A stretch of 64,000 nucleotides of DNA. Source: Cryobacterium sp. Y82. GTDB taxonomy: Bacteria; Actinomycetota; Actinomycetes; Actinomycetales; Microbacteriaceae. How positions within the stretch are numbered: position 1 is the first letter of the stretch; each line of letters begins with the position of its first letter. Location: positions 1-64,000 of the forward strand of contig NZ_PJJJ01000028.1 in the NCBI RefSeq assembly GCF_002929495.1, written 5' to 3'. The position numbers were made by a program, and so were the translations under genes. Under the pieces are notes generated by a model. The model was given only the letters and a program-made list of their open reading frames with translations, was not told where the DNA came from and did no database searches. Below, in pieces: positions 17,675 through 26,679 of this stretch.

Positions 17675-19264
17675 GTGCCTCTCGTGACCGAGTTGCTTAT
17701 TCCGCCGCCCGAAACGGATGCCCCGGCACCGTCCCGCGCGCCCGGTCGGTATCACTTCGGCGCGCCGCCCTGGCTGCTCGTGCTTGCCGCGCTCTGCGCG
17801 GCGACCGCCGCCATTCCGCTGGTCTACCTCGTTGTACGCACGACCGAGGCGGGGCTCACCGAATTGCTGGACACCCTGATGCGCCAGCGCGTGCTTCAGC
17901 TCACGGTCAATACGGTGCTGCTCGCCGCGACCGTCACCCTGTCGTGCCTCGTGCTCGGCACGGTCTGCGCGTGGGTGCTCACGCGCATCCGCCTGCCTTT
18001 TCAGCGTACGTTGCTGCTGGTTTCCGCGCTGCCGCTCGCGGTTCCAAGCTATCTGGCCGCTTACGGCTGGCTGGTCTGGTTTCCCCACCTCAATGGGTTC
18101 TGGGCCAGCTGGTTCGTCATGACCATGGTCTGCATCCCCTACGTGACGCTGCCGGTCGCTGCGGCGCTGCGCGGGGCATCCGCAGATCTGGAATCGGTGG
18201 CCCGCACCCTCGGTCGTGGCCCGTTTCGCGCGTTCGCAGCCGCGACCTGGCCGCAGATTCGCCCGGCTGCGATCGCCGGGGCACTGCTGGTGTGCCTCTA
18301 CTCGCTGAGCGATTTCGGGCTGGTCTCGATGCTGCGGTTTCAGACGCTCACCTGGGGAATCAATGCCGCCTACGGTGCGAGTTTCGACCGCAACCAGGCC
18401 GCGCTGCTCGCCCTCGTGCTCGTCGTGCTCGCCCTCGTGGTCGTGGCCGGCGAACGTCGCAGCCGCCGCCAAGTCTCCAGTGTTCCCGGTCGCAGTACCA
18501 TGCCGGTGCGCGCACCCGGTCATACCTGGCCCATCTACGTCACGCTGCTTCTCGCCGCGCCGCTCGCCGGGGTCGTGGTTCCCGTGGTCGGCTTGCTCAG
18601 TCGCCTGCTCGAGGCCGAAACCCTGCGCGCTATCGATGTGTCACGTTTGATCGAAGCGATTGGCGCGACCCTCGGGCTGGCCCTGGCGGCCGCAGTGATC
18701 GCGGTGCTCGTGGCGCTGCCGATCGCCGCGCTCGCCGCCCGGTACCGCGGAAGGCTGGTCGCCATGATCGAGGCCGTCGGCTTTCTCGGCCATGCTCTTC
18801 CCGGCATCGTCGTGGGCCTCTCCCTCGTATTCTTCGCGCTTGCCGCGGTGCCAATGTTCTACCAAACCTCGCTCGTGCTCGTCTTCGCCTACGTTGTTCT
18901 ATTTATGCCGCGCGCCATCGGCAGCGTGCGCAGCGGCATCGCGGCGGTACCGACGAGCCTCGGTGACGTTTCGCGCATGCTCGGTCTCTCACCGTTTCAG
19001 GCCTGGTGGCGGGTGACCGCACGCCTCGCCTTGCCCGGCATTGCGATCGGCGCACTGCTCGTGGCCATCTCGGCCATGAAAGAATTGCCAGCGACGCTCC
19101 TGCTGCGGCCGACGGGTATATCAACGCTCGCGACCGAGTTGTGGAGCCGCACGGCCCTGTTCGAGTTCGGCGCTGCGGCGCCATACGCGGCGGCGCTCGT
19201 GCTCGTGGCGATGGTGCCCGCGGTCCTGCTGTCCGGCATCCGCGGCACAGCAAGGGAGAACTAG
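17675..19264 (+). CDS. Iron(III) ABC transporter permease (FbpB type, fused double permease)
   Basis: Integral membrane protein of 529 residues with about 12 helices, made of two homologous binding-protein-dependent permease halves as in FbpB/AfuB. EAA-like loops are visible in each half (ESVARTLGRGPFRAFAAATWPQIRPA near residue 170, GDVSRMLGLSPFQAWWRVTARLALPG near 430). The start is GTG at 17675. It lies 63 nt after the substrate-binding gene, and its TAG stop overlaps the GTG of the ATPase gene by 1 nt. Confidence 0.92.
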   Translation: MPLVTELLIPPPETDAPAPSRAPGRYHFGAPPWLLVLAALCAATAAIPLVYLVVRTTEAGLTELLDTLMRQRVLQLTVNTVLLAATVTLSCLVLGTVCAWVLTRIRLPFQRTLLLVSALPLAVPSYLAAYGWLVWFPHLNGFWASWFVMTMVCIPYVTLPVAAALRGASADLESVARTLGRGPFRAFAAATWPQIRPAAIAGALLVCLYSLSDFGLVSMLRFQTLTWGINAAYGASFDRNQAALLALVLVVLALVVVAGERRSRRQVSSVPGRSTMPVRAPGHTWPIYVTLLLAAPLAGVVVPVVGLLSRLLEAETLRAIDVSRLIEAIGATLGLALAAAVIAVLVALPIAALAARYRGRLVAMIEAVGFLGHALPGIVVGLSLVFFALAAVPMFYQTSLVLVFAYVVLFMPRAIGSVRSGIAAVPTSLGDVSRMLGLSPFQAWWRVTARLALPGIAIGALLVAISAMKELPATLLLRPTGISTLATELWSRTALFEFGAAAPYAAALVLVAMVPAVLLSGIRGTAREN

Positions 19265-20571
19265 TGGGCTGGGTAACGATCGAGGCGCTGAGCGTCTCTT
19301 ATGGTGACACGCATGTGCTTGACGACGTCAGCCTGCGCATCCCGCGCGGCTCACTCGTGGCCGTTCTCGGTCCAAGCGGATGCGGCAAGACCACCCTCCT
19401 GCGCGCGGTCGCGGGGCTGTTGCCGGTCGCGTCCGGCACAATCAGGGTCGGTGGGCGCCTCGTCACCGGCCCCGGCGTGCAGCGCGCTCCGGAAAAGCGC
19501 GGCATGGGCTGGGTTCCCCAGGACGCCTCCCTGTTTCCGCACCTGTCGGTGGGCGAAAACATCGGCTTCGGACTGCCGCGCACGAAGCAGAACGACGACC
19601 TTTACTGCGAACCCGGCGAGGCTTCTGGCCGAGTCGGCGGACTGCTGGCCGGACTCACCCGGCGTGGTCGCGCCAACCGCGCCCGACCGGCGTCGGGGCT
19701 GGCCGGAACAGCGGCCCACGCGAGCCCCCTCGCCGCCGTACCGATCAGCCCCGACCGCGGCCGCCAGACCAGCCGCGCGGCCCGCATCATTGAGCTCGCT
19801 ACCATGGTGGGCCTGACCGAACTCGTGGATCGTGCCCCCTCGCAGCTCTCCGGCGGTCAGGCCCAGCGGGTGTCGCTGGCCCGGGCGCTCGCTCCCCGGC
19901 CCGACCTCATGCTGCTCGACGAACCGTTCGCGGCCCTCGACCCGCTGCTGCGTTCGGCCCTGCGCACCGAGGTCGCTGCCCTGCTGCGTGGGCAGCACAA
20001 CACGAGCCTGCTCGTGACCCACGATCAGGAAGAGGCGCTGTCCCTCGCCGACTTCGTGGCCGTGATGCGCGGCGGCAAGATTCTGCAATTCGGCACCCCA
20101 GCGGATGTCTATGAGCGCCCGGTCGACCCCTGGGTCGCCGGGTTCGTCGGCGACACCGTCGAACTCGACGGCCAGTGGAAGGACGGCAGGGTGGAGTGCG
20201 CCCTGGGCTCACTCGCAGCGGACTGGATGGGCGTGCCGGCCGTGCACGTGAAGCCAGAACGAGAGCGTCCGTTAGGTGGGCCGATGGGCGAGCGGGGCGC
20301 AGCGCTCACTCCCGCCGATGGAACGGGCGTGAGCGTGCTGCTTCGCCCCGAATGGCTGACCCTGGGCGCGCGAGGTTCGGCGCAACCCACAACGGATGCC
20401 GTCGTCACAGCCATCGCCTACGCCGGCCACGATGCCCTGGTCAGCCTCGCTCTCGGAGACGCTGAGAAAACGGCGGTGCGCGCGCGCATCGCAGCGCCCG
20501 ACCTGCCCCGCATCGGTGACCGCGTGACGCTCGGCATTTGCCAGAACGCCCTGGCCTACCCGCTCGGTTAA
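19264..20571 (+). CDS. Iron(III) ABC transporter ATP-binding protein with internal insert
   Basis: ATPase of 435 residues. Walker A is GPSGCGKTT near residue 36, the Q-loop is WVPQDASLFPH, the signature is LSGGQAQR near 195, Walker B is LMLLDEPFAALD, and the switch His is LLVTHDQEEAL. A TOBE-like C-terminal region covers about 280-435 (VLLRPEWLTLG, TAIAYAGHDALVSLAL). Between the Q-loop and the signature, a low-complexity Arg/Ala/Gly-rich insert of about 60 residues (after LPRTKQNDDLY) replaces the usual short linker. The GTG start at 19264 overlaps the permease stop and follows AAGGGAG by 5 nt; the frame is open further upstream, but that region is the permease gene. Confidence 0.92.
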   Translation: MGWVTIEALSVSYGDTHVLDDVSLRIPRGSLVAVLGPSGCGKTTLLRAVAGLLPVASGTIRVGGRLVTGPGVQRAPEKRGMGWVPQDASLFPHLSVGENIGFGLPRTKQNDDLYCEPGEASGRVGGLLAGLTRRGRANRARPASGLAGTAAHASPLAAVPISPDRGRQTSRAARIIELATMVGLTELVDRAPSQLSGGQAQRVSLARALAPRPDLMLLDEPFAALDPLLRSALRTEVAALLRGQHNTSLLVTHDQEEALSLADFVAVMRGGKILQFGTPADVYERPVDPWVAGFVGDTVELDGQWKDGRVECALGSLAADWMGVPAVHVKPERERPLGGPMGERGAALTPADGTGVSVLLRPEWLTLGARGSAQPTTDAVVTAIAYAGHDALVSLALGDAEKTAVRARIAAPDLPRIGDRVTLGICQNALAYPLG

Positions 20572-20805
20572 CGCCGTCCCTGTAGATCGTTGCCACGGCT
20601 GGTTGGCACGTGTCACTTTTCATGAGGCGCAGCCTTAGGGAAACAATTGAGTGTGCCGCGTACATCGCGCGCGCGTTGCATTCCGTTGCCTCTATTAATG
20701 CCGACGTAACCCCGCGTCTTCTTTGGAGACACGTTTGATTATTGTCTGATTCACCTTGATTTCTTAACGTAACTCCTATCAAGTACTGGAGGCGGGAAAT
20801 CAGAG

Positions 20806-21843
20806 ATGTCAACAGTGAGCATGATGCGTCTGCGACGCAAACGGCGACGGCTGGAGCGAATCTGGCTCCCAACATTATATTTAGCGCCGACGCTGCTGCT
20901 GTTGTGGGCTTTTGATATATACCCCATTTTTCTTTCAGCGTGGATGAGTCTGTGGCGCTGGGGCATCAAGGCGGAAGAATTCATAGGTCTAGATAACTAC
21001 AGCAGAGTTTTCGACGAGATTGGCAGTGGCCCCGGTGGTACCCCTGGCGAGGTAGGCAACAGCCTTCTCGTTACGGCCTTTTATGTGGTCGGCACCGTGC
21101 CGGTGACGATAATTATCGCCTTCGTCATTGCCAATATGCTGAATTCAAGAATTCGCTTCCTGGCAGTTCTTCGTACCGCATACTTTGTTCCGTACATTAC
21201 GTCGACCGTTGCTGCTGGCCTGGCTTTCGTTTGGCTCCTTAACCCTCAAATTGGTGTGTTGAATTCTGCCCTCGAGTCCGTTGGCTTACCAGCGCAACAG
21301 TGGTTGCTGGATCCAGAACCTGTAGGTCCCAAGGTCCTTTCCATGTTCGGTATTGGTTGGTCAGAAAACCTGCCGGGATTCTTGGAAGGACCCAGCGTTG
21401 CTTTGGTATGCGTCATTGTCTTCAGCGTGTGGAATTCGTTGGGTTTTGCTGTCGTCATCATCCTTGCTGGTTTGGTCACGATTGATCCCCAAGTGAAAGA
21501 AGCCGCCCGGATGGACGGCGTGAACTCCTGGCAGATGGCCACCCGCATCACGATGCCGTTGGTATCGCCCACGCTGTTTCTTCTGCTCATCGTTTCTACG
21601 ATTAGTTCTTTTCAAAGTTTCAACGAGGTCTACGTGTTGACCAGCGGCGGTGGCTACGGGGCAGGCGCCGGCTCTCCGCTGGATTCGACCCTGACGCTTC
21701 CCGTGCTCATTTTTCGCCACCTCTACGAGCGCCCCAGTTCGGTGGGTTTCGCAGCGGCGCTGTCCATGCTGCTGTTTGTTCTGGTGCTGGGTGTCGTTCT
21801 CCTGCAGTTTCGACTTGCGGAGCGGCGTGTGCACTATGAATAG
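20806..21843 (+). CDS. ABC transporter permease (UgpA/MalF-like)
   Basis: Membrane protein of 345 residues with about six helices and a basic N-terminus (RLRRKRRRLERIW). The EAA loop KEAARMDGVNSWQMATRITMPLVSPT near residue 235 marks it as a carbohydrate-type importer permease. It is the first gene of a unit with a second permease and a solute-binding lipoprotein, with no ATPase gene, so a shared MsiK/UgpC-type ATPase encoded elsewhere is expected. A GGAGG lies about 14 nt upstream of the ATG, longer than usual. The sequence is visibly richer in A/T than the flanking genes. 234 nt without a gene precede it. Confidence 0.9.
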   Translation: MSTVSMMRLRRKRRRLERIWLPTLYLAPTLLLLWAFDIYPIFLSAWMSLWRWGIKAEEFIGLDNYSRVFDEIGSGPGGTPGEVGNSLLVTAFYVVGTVPVTIIIAFVIANMLNSRIRFLAVLRTAYFVPYITSTVAAGLAFVWLLNPQIGVLNSALESVGLPAQQWLLDPEPVGPKVLSMFGIGWSENLPGFLEGPSVALVCVIVFSVWNSLGFAVVIILAGLVTIDPQVKEAARMDGVNSWQMATRITMPLVSPTLFLLLIVSTISSFQSFNEVYVLTSGGGYGAGAGSPLDSTLTLPVLIFRHLYERPSSVGFAAALSMLLFVLVLGVVLLQFRLAERRVHYE

Positions 21844-21899
21844 ACCCCGCCGTAATTTCGCGTCAGCATCCCATCACATTCAAAAGGCGGAACACCCCT

Positions 21900-22871
21900 G
21901 TGGCACTTCAGACGATTGAGCGAGCGCCGAGTGAGATAGCTCAGCAGTACTTAGGTGTCGACAATTCGACGAGGCCTGCGCGAAAACATTCGGCTCCGCG
22001 GTGGTATCGAGGAGTGCGCCGAGTAATCCTGTATTCCGTTCTGATCGCCGGTGCGGTGGTCATGCTGTTCCCATTCTTTTGGATGGTTTCTAGCTCATTG
22101 AAGACATTCCAAGAGGTGAATCTGTCGCCGCCAACGATGCTGCCGGCAGACCCGCAATGGTCTAATTACGCGGAAGCGTGGGGGTCGCCGCCTTCAGGCT
22201 TCGGGCGCTATTTCTTAAATAGTCTCGTGGTTGCCGTCGTTGGCACCGCAATACAACTGTTCACTGGAATTATGGCAGCTTATGCATTTGCCCGTTTGAA
22301 ATTCCGGTTCAGTAATGTGCTGTTTATGCTCGTTCTAGCAACGATGATGATACCGTTCGAAACGAGAATTGTTCCCAATTATGTGCTGATTCGCCAGATT
22401 CCTTTAATGGGTGGAAATGATATTTTCGGGGAGGGTGGTGCCGGCCTATACGACACCTATGCGGGAATGATCTTGCCCGGTGTCGCCAGTGCATTTGCCG
22501 TTTTTTTGCTGCGCCAGGCTTTTATGGCAGTTCCTCGCGATTATTGGGACGCCCTGCGCATGGATGGCGCATCTCACTGGACATTCCTTTGGCGCGTACT
22601 TATTCCTATGACCATGCCTGCGGTGCTGACCGTGGTGTTGTTTGGATTTATCGGGCGGTGGAATGAACTCTTGTGGCCGTTGATCGCCACCCAGAGCGAA
22701 TCTATTCGGCCCGTGCAACTTGGACTGATGTTATTTTCCGGCGATGAGGGGTCGCTGTACCACCTGCTAATGGCTGCGACGACGTTGGTTGCGGTGCCAG
22801 GCATTTTCTTCTTCTTATTCGTTCAACGCCGGTTCATAGAAGGGCTCACGGCCTTTGGTGTCAAAGGTTAG
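21900..22871 (+). CDS. ABC transporter permease (UgpE/MalG-like)
   Basis: Second permease of the importer, 323 residues, with a cytoplasmic N-terminus of about 40 residues and six predicted helices. The EAA loop is WDALRMDGASHWTFLWRVLIPMTMPA near residue 220, and the typical FPFFWMVSSSLKT sits at the end of the first helix. The start is GTG at 21900, preceded by AAGGCGG. It lies 56 nt after the first permease. As with its neighbour, the third-position base use is less GC-biased than in the rest of the window. Confidence 0.9.
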   Translation: MALQTIERAPSEIAQQYLGVDNSTRPARKHSAPRWYRGVRRVILYSVLIAGAVVMLFPFFWMVSSSLKTFQEVNLSPPTMLPADPQWSNYAEAWGSPPSGFGRYFLNSLVVAVVGTAIQLFTGIMAAYAFARLKFRFSNVLFMLVLATMMIPFETRIVPNYVLIRQIPLMGGNDIFGEGGAGLYDTYAGMILPGVASAFAVFLLRQAFMAVPRDYWDALRMDGASHWTFLWRVLIPMTMPAVLTVVLFGFIGRWNELLWPLIATQSESIRPVQLGLMLFSGDEGSLYHLLMAATTLVAVPGIFFFLFVQRRFIEGLTAFGVKG

Positions 22872-22949
22872 CTATTTATTATCTGGGTTCTGTCACGTCC
22901 CCAGCCTGAACACAAACGATTCCACTACGTGCATCGGAGGCACAAACCA

Positions 22950-24296
22950 ATGAATATAGCTAAAAAAACTGCTCTGACTTCATTCTTCCTCGCTGGAACC
23001 CTTCTGCTTACTTCTTGTGGCCTGGGAGCCGCTGCCAGTTCCGGTGAGGCGGCCATCAGTGCAGAAAGTGTTGATGGTACTGATCTGCCCACAGGGGTGG
23101 AGATTGATTTCTGGCACATCCAAGCGACCATCTATGGTGAGGCGATCACAGAGATGGTTCAGGAATTCAACGCCACCAACGAGTGGGGGATCGTGGTGAA
23201 CGAGTCATTCAAAGGGTCCTACCAGGAGCTGAATCAGGCCGTCCGAGCGGCTCTCGCCGGTGGGGGCGCCCCCGATGTGTCGATGGCGTATGAGAACGAT
23301 GTGCTTGAGTACGTGGCAAATGATGTCATCGTGCCGTTGGACTCGTATCTGGAGAGTGATAATTTTGGCGTCTCCGAAGACGACCTGGGAGACCTCGTCG
23401 ACGGTGTCCTGGCCCGGCAGAGAGTGGATGCCTATGACGGGCATACCTTGTCGTGGCCCCACGGAAACTCGAGCATGGGTCTGTATTACAACGCTGACTT
23501 GTTTGCTGAGGCCGGCATCGCCGAGCCGCCGGTCGACTGGGACGAATTCTTGGCTCAAGCCCGTCAGCTGAAGGAAACGACCGGCTTGGCCTACGCGGCT
23601 ATGGGGCCGGCCAAGAACGCTGTCTTTTACAACATGCTGCGATCCAAAGGCATCACGCCCTATGACACAGGCGCGGCGACGACCGAATTCACTTCGCGGG
23701 AGTCGATTGAATCGTTGGAGTTGCTGTCACAGCTCTTTACGGAGGAGCTCGTCTACACGGCAGCAGACACCGAACAGGAGTTCACTAACGAGCGCACCGC
23801 CACCGAGATTGGGACGACAGCGCGCACTTCGACGAAAATTGACCAGATTGGCGACAAGTTCGATTGGTCCGTGGCGTTGACTCCTCAAGAAACCGATGAG
23901 CCCATTACCCAGCTGTTCGGAGGCAACCACGTCATTCTGGCCTCAGCGGATCCCGAGCAGGAGCTTGCTGCCTGGCTATTCATGCGATGGTTTGCCGATA
24001 CCGACGCACAATCCATCTATGCTGCCCGAACCGGCTACTCGCCGGCCGTGAAAAGCGCTTTGGACACTCCGCTGTTGAGCACGAATTACCAGGAAAACCC
24101 GCAGAAAGCGGATGCTTTCGAGAATGTATTTGTCAACGCGCAGATCATGCCTCCCACTGCGGCTGGCAATGCAATCGACGACATGGTCACGGGAATTGTC
24201 GAAGAAGTTGTTTTGGGTTGGGTGACACCGCAGGAAGCGGCCGAGCGGATGGACGCTGAGGCGACCAGACTGCTTCAGTCCGCACCGCAGAACTGA
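22950..24296 (+). CDS. ABC transporter extracellular solute-binding lipoprotein (UgpB/MalE family 1)
   Basis: Solute-binding protein of 448 residues with a lipoprotein signal (FFLAGTLLLTSC, lipobox LTSC near Cys22). The mature region has family-1 features: DFWHIQATIYGEAITEMVQEFNATN, ALAGGGAPDVSMAYENDVLEY, LYYNADLFAEAGI and a late GGNHVILASADPEQELAAWLFMRWF. The ATG at 22950 is 9 nt after GGAGG; a GTG seven codons earlier opens the same frame but overlaps that ribosome-binding site. The UgpB-like architecture suggests a sugar, polyol or glycerophosphoester ligand. The three hydrolase genes that follow (24306-27419) argue for a phosphorylated ligand; this is inference. Confidence 0.9.
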   Translation: MNIAKKTALTSFFLAGTLLLTSCGLGAAASSGEAAISAESVDGTDLPTGVEIDFWHIQATIYGEAITEMVQEFNATNEWGIVVNESFKGSYQELNQAVRAALAGGGAPDVSMAYENDVLEYVANDVIVPLDSYLESDNFGVSEDDLGDLVDGVLARQRVDAYDGHTLSWPHGNSSMGLYYNADLFAEAGIAEPPVDWDEFLAQARQLKETTGLAYAAMGPAKNAVFYNMLRSKGITPYDTGAATTEFTSRESIESLELLSQLFTEELVYTAADTEQEFTNERTATEIGTTARTSTKIDQIGDKFDWSVALTPQETDEPITQLFGGNHVILASADPEQELAAWLFMRWFADTDAQSIYAARTGYSPAVKSALDTPLLSTNYQENPQKADAFENVFVNAQIMPPTAAGNAIDDMVTGIVEEVVLGWVTPQEAAERMDAEATRLLQSAPQN

Positions 24297-24305
24297 GTAT
24301 CGACT

Positions 24306-25226
24306 ATGTCAACGACTTCGACACAGGCAAGCCCAACGCCGATTATCCCAAGGACGACCAACCTGACGCGGCCGACCCCGCTGGACAAACTTGCTGACGT
24401 GAAAGTCGTGCTTTTCGACCTTGACGGCACGCTGCACGATGACCCTCGAGTCACCGATTATTACGCGAGGATCCTGGAAGAGGACATGCCTGGCGGCACA
24501 GGTCGCGGCCTTCGAGACGAGGTCACCGACGTTATCCAGGGGAACCATCCCGCCGCGCGGCCGGGTTGTTTTGTGGAACCGACCCTCGGAATCGCGATCA
24601 ACGCCCCGCACTGGACCGCGGAAACAGCAGTGGACTGGGTGGGCAATCCGGTGTCTTTGCCATCTGATCTACCCCCCGGTCCGATTCGCCATGATGGAGC
24701 GTTGCGTTACCTGGGCGACCACTGGCAAATAATAGGGGCACTGGCGGCGCGGCGCGGCGCGGACGCCCGCTCACTGCGTGAGGCCTTCGTGCGTGCTCGC
24801 CGTTTTGCCAATGACCCCAGCACTACGCTCATCCGTTCTGAATCTCTGGATGAAGTGCTACAGCGCCTCAGCCAGGGGCGCCGGCTCTTGCTGGCCACCA
24901 ACACCACCGAAGAGCTTGCCCGACCCTTGGTGCAACGACTGAATATGCGCCCGACCTTCGAAGTAATACGTTTCGATGCGCATAAGCCTGCGGGCTGCGC
25001 GGAATTGATCGCCCACGCCAAAGAGCAGTGGAACACTGCGCCTTCGGAAGTTTTGGTGATCGGCGACAACCTGTGGAATGACTTGCTTCCCCCAGCCGAG
25101 CAGGGCTGTCGCACAGTGCACATAGACCCGCTCGGAATGGACCTATCGAGGCGCTGGTCCAGTGCCCGCTTTGACAATTTTTCGGCCTTCGCGGCCGCAC
25201 TGAAGGAGATTCCCGATGGCATCTGA
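24306..25226 (+). CDS. HAD-family phosphatase of the transporter cassette
   Basis: HAD hydrolase of 306 residues. Motif I is VVLFDLDGTLHDDP near residue 35 (Asp nucleophile and general acid), motif II is LLATNTTEE near 198, motif III Lys is in DAHKPAG near 227, and motif IV is VLVIGDNLWNDLLPP near 250. A large cap of about 150 residues separates motifs I and II. It starts 9 nt after the binding-protein stop and overlaps the following metallo-hydrolase gene by 11 nt. It likely dephosphorylates an imported or liberated phosphomonoester. Confidence 0.87.
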   Translation: MSTTSTQASPTPIIPRTTNLTRPTPLDKLADVKVVLFDLDGTLHDDPRVTDYYARILEEDMPGGTGRGLRDEVTDVIQGNHPAARPGCFVEPTLGIAINAPHWTAETAVDWVGNPVSLPSDLPPGPIRHDGALRYLGDHWQIIGALAARRGADARSLREAFVRARRFANDPSTTLIRSESLDEVLQRLSQGRRLLLATNTTEELARPLVQRLNMRPTFEVIRFDAHKPAGCAELIAHAKEQWNTAPSEVLVIGDNLWNDLLPPAEQGCRTVHIDPLGMDLSRRWSSARFDNFSAFAAALKEIPDGI

Positions 25227-26679
25227 TACCGAACCGAACCTCACATTCTTCAACGGAACCAGCACGATCGGAGGGGTCCAGGCTTCGGTCCAAATCGGGG
25301 ATTCCGCGGTATTTTTTGACTTTGGAATAACACCGAATCCCACCGGCGCCCTGTTCTCCCGTTCCTCCCCGGCGCCCGTAGTGGGCAGTCTGGCGGCACA
25401 TTTACGGGCCGGGATGGCACCGCTCGTGGAAGGTCTCTACGACCCGGCTCAGCTCGCAGCAACCGGTGGGAGCGTTGCATCTACCGTCGAACCGATGGCC
25501 GGGCGGGGAAGGATGTTGGACCAGTCATCCGTTCTGGAGCACGCGAAAAACACGGCAATCTTCGTCAGCCACATTCACAATGACCACTGCGAGCTGCTCC
25601 CATTTGCCAGCCCCGATGTGCCCGTCCTGATGAGTGCCGACAGCGCAGCCCTGTATGCCGGGCTGACCGACGTGGGGGCGCTGCGCCCCACCCCGGCTTC
25701 GGTCCGCGGTCTGGTTGATGGCGAACACGTCTCCATTGGCGGGATGGACCTCGAACTGATCCACGTTGACCACGACATTCCCGGAGCAGCAGGTTTTATC
25801 CTTCAGGCCGGGGACCGGCGAATCGCCTGGACTGGCGATTGGCGCGCTCACGGCCACGTACCTGAACGCATGGCAGCCTTCGCCGAGCGGGCGGCGGGGG
25901 TAGACCTGTTGATCACCGAAGGCACAACGCTCCGACCTGACTCCAGCCCGGCTCAGTCTCTTTCGGAGACCGAAGTCGCCCAGAGGGCAGACCGGATCCT
26001 GACCACCACCGACGGATTAGCCTTCGTCACGCCCTATCCCCGCAACCTTCGCCGTTTAGCGAGCCTGCGTGATGCGGCCGCAGCAAACGGCCGGACTTTG
26101 GTTCTGCGACACGAAACACTCGCCGGATGGCGTGCCGCCGTCACACACGGATTATCCGCCCCGCACCCGAACGACGGTGGTGCCCCTGTCGCAGTGTTAG
26201 CCACCGGAGATGCGAACACGCACCCCACGGCCGGCCATACTCAGGTCACGATTGACGATCTCCGCCAGAACCGCAACGATTTCCTGGTAGAACTGCAGGT
26301 TCCCGACCGTTGGGTGGCACTGGCCGTCGGGGCTGGACCCGATGATGTGCTGATCCACAGCAACGGACAGCCGCTGGGCTCCTGGGACCCGGAATGGACG
26401 TCGCTCATGGCATGGGTGCAGGCCCTCGGCCTGGACTTTGTCTGGCTCGACTCCGGCGGGCATGCCGCTCCCGACGACCTTGCCTGGCTCGTTGAAACGA
26501 TACGCCCTACGTCAATAGCCGCCGTGCACAGCGCGCACCCGCAACTCTTCCCGCGCACCTCAGCGCAGCTCATCCTTCCCACCCGCGGACAGCCCTTCAC
26601 GCTCTCCGACCGCCTCCCGCGTGCGCTCGGAACGCGCGGCGCGGATGTTGAAAGGACCATGATTCCATGCGTTTTGTAG
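25216..26679 (+). CDS. Metallo-beta-lactamase-fold hydrolase (RNase J/beta-CASP-like)
   Basis: Protein of 487 residues with an MBL core. The zinc motif HIHNDHCE is near residue 117 (H-x-H-x-D-H), then IHVDHDIPGAAGF, the bridging Asp in WTGDWRAHGH near 212, and a late SGGHAAPDDLAWLVETIRP and AAVHSAHP near 430, matching the C-terminal His motifs of RNase J-like MBL proteins. The region between (about 235-400) would hold the beta-CASP-like cap. A segment of about 50 residues (NPTGALFSR to EPMAGRG) precedes the zinc motif. Overlaps of 11 nt with the HAD gene and 13 nt with the next gene show tight coupling. A phosphodiester substrate is likely, but its identity is unknown. Confidence 0.82.
   Translation: MASDTEPNLTFFNGTSTIGGVQASVQIGDSAVFFDFGITPNPTGALFSRSSPAPVVGSLAAHLRAGMAPLVEGLYDPAQLAATGGSVASTVEPMAGRGRMLDQSSVLEHAKNTAIFVSHIHNDHCELLPFASPDVPVLMSADSAALYAGLTDVGALRPTPASVRGLVDGEHVSIGGMDLELIHVDHDIPGAAGFILQAGDRRIAWTGDWRAHGHVPERMAAFAERAAGVDLLITEGTTLRPDSSPAQSLSETEVAQRADRILTTTDGLAFVTPYPRNLRRLASLRDAAAANGRTLVLRHETLAGWRAAVTHGLSAPHPNDGGAPVAVLATGDANTHPTAGHTQVTIDDLRQNRNDFLVELQVPDRWVALAVGAGPDDVLIHSNGQPLGSWDPEWTSLMAWVQALGLDFVWLDSGGHAAPDDLAWLVETIRPTSIAAVHSAHPQLFPRTSAQLILPTRGQPFTLSDRLPRALGTRGADVERTMIPCVL

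Noticed and set aside
16664-18523. 619-codon open frame on the minus strand across the iron transporter genes
   Set aside because: It spans two genes with strong ABC-transporter motifs and is rich in Gly, Arg, Glu and His, typical of antisense reading of GC-rich genes.
20572-20805. PHO-box-like TTCACC segment upstream of the importer
   Set aside because: Only one half-site (ATTCACC near 20750) was found, without the required tandem repeat; too weak to report as an operator.
22929-22949. Earlier GTG start for the solute-binding lipoprotein
   Set aside because: The GGAGG ribosome-binding site lies inside this extension and is correctly spaced for the ATG at 22950, which also gives a normal signal peptide.
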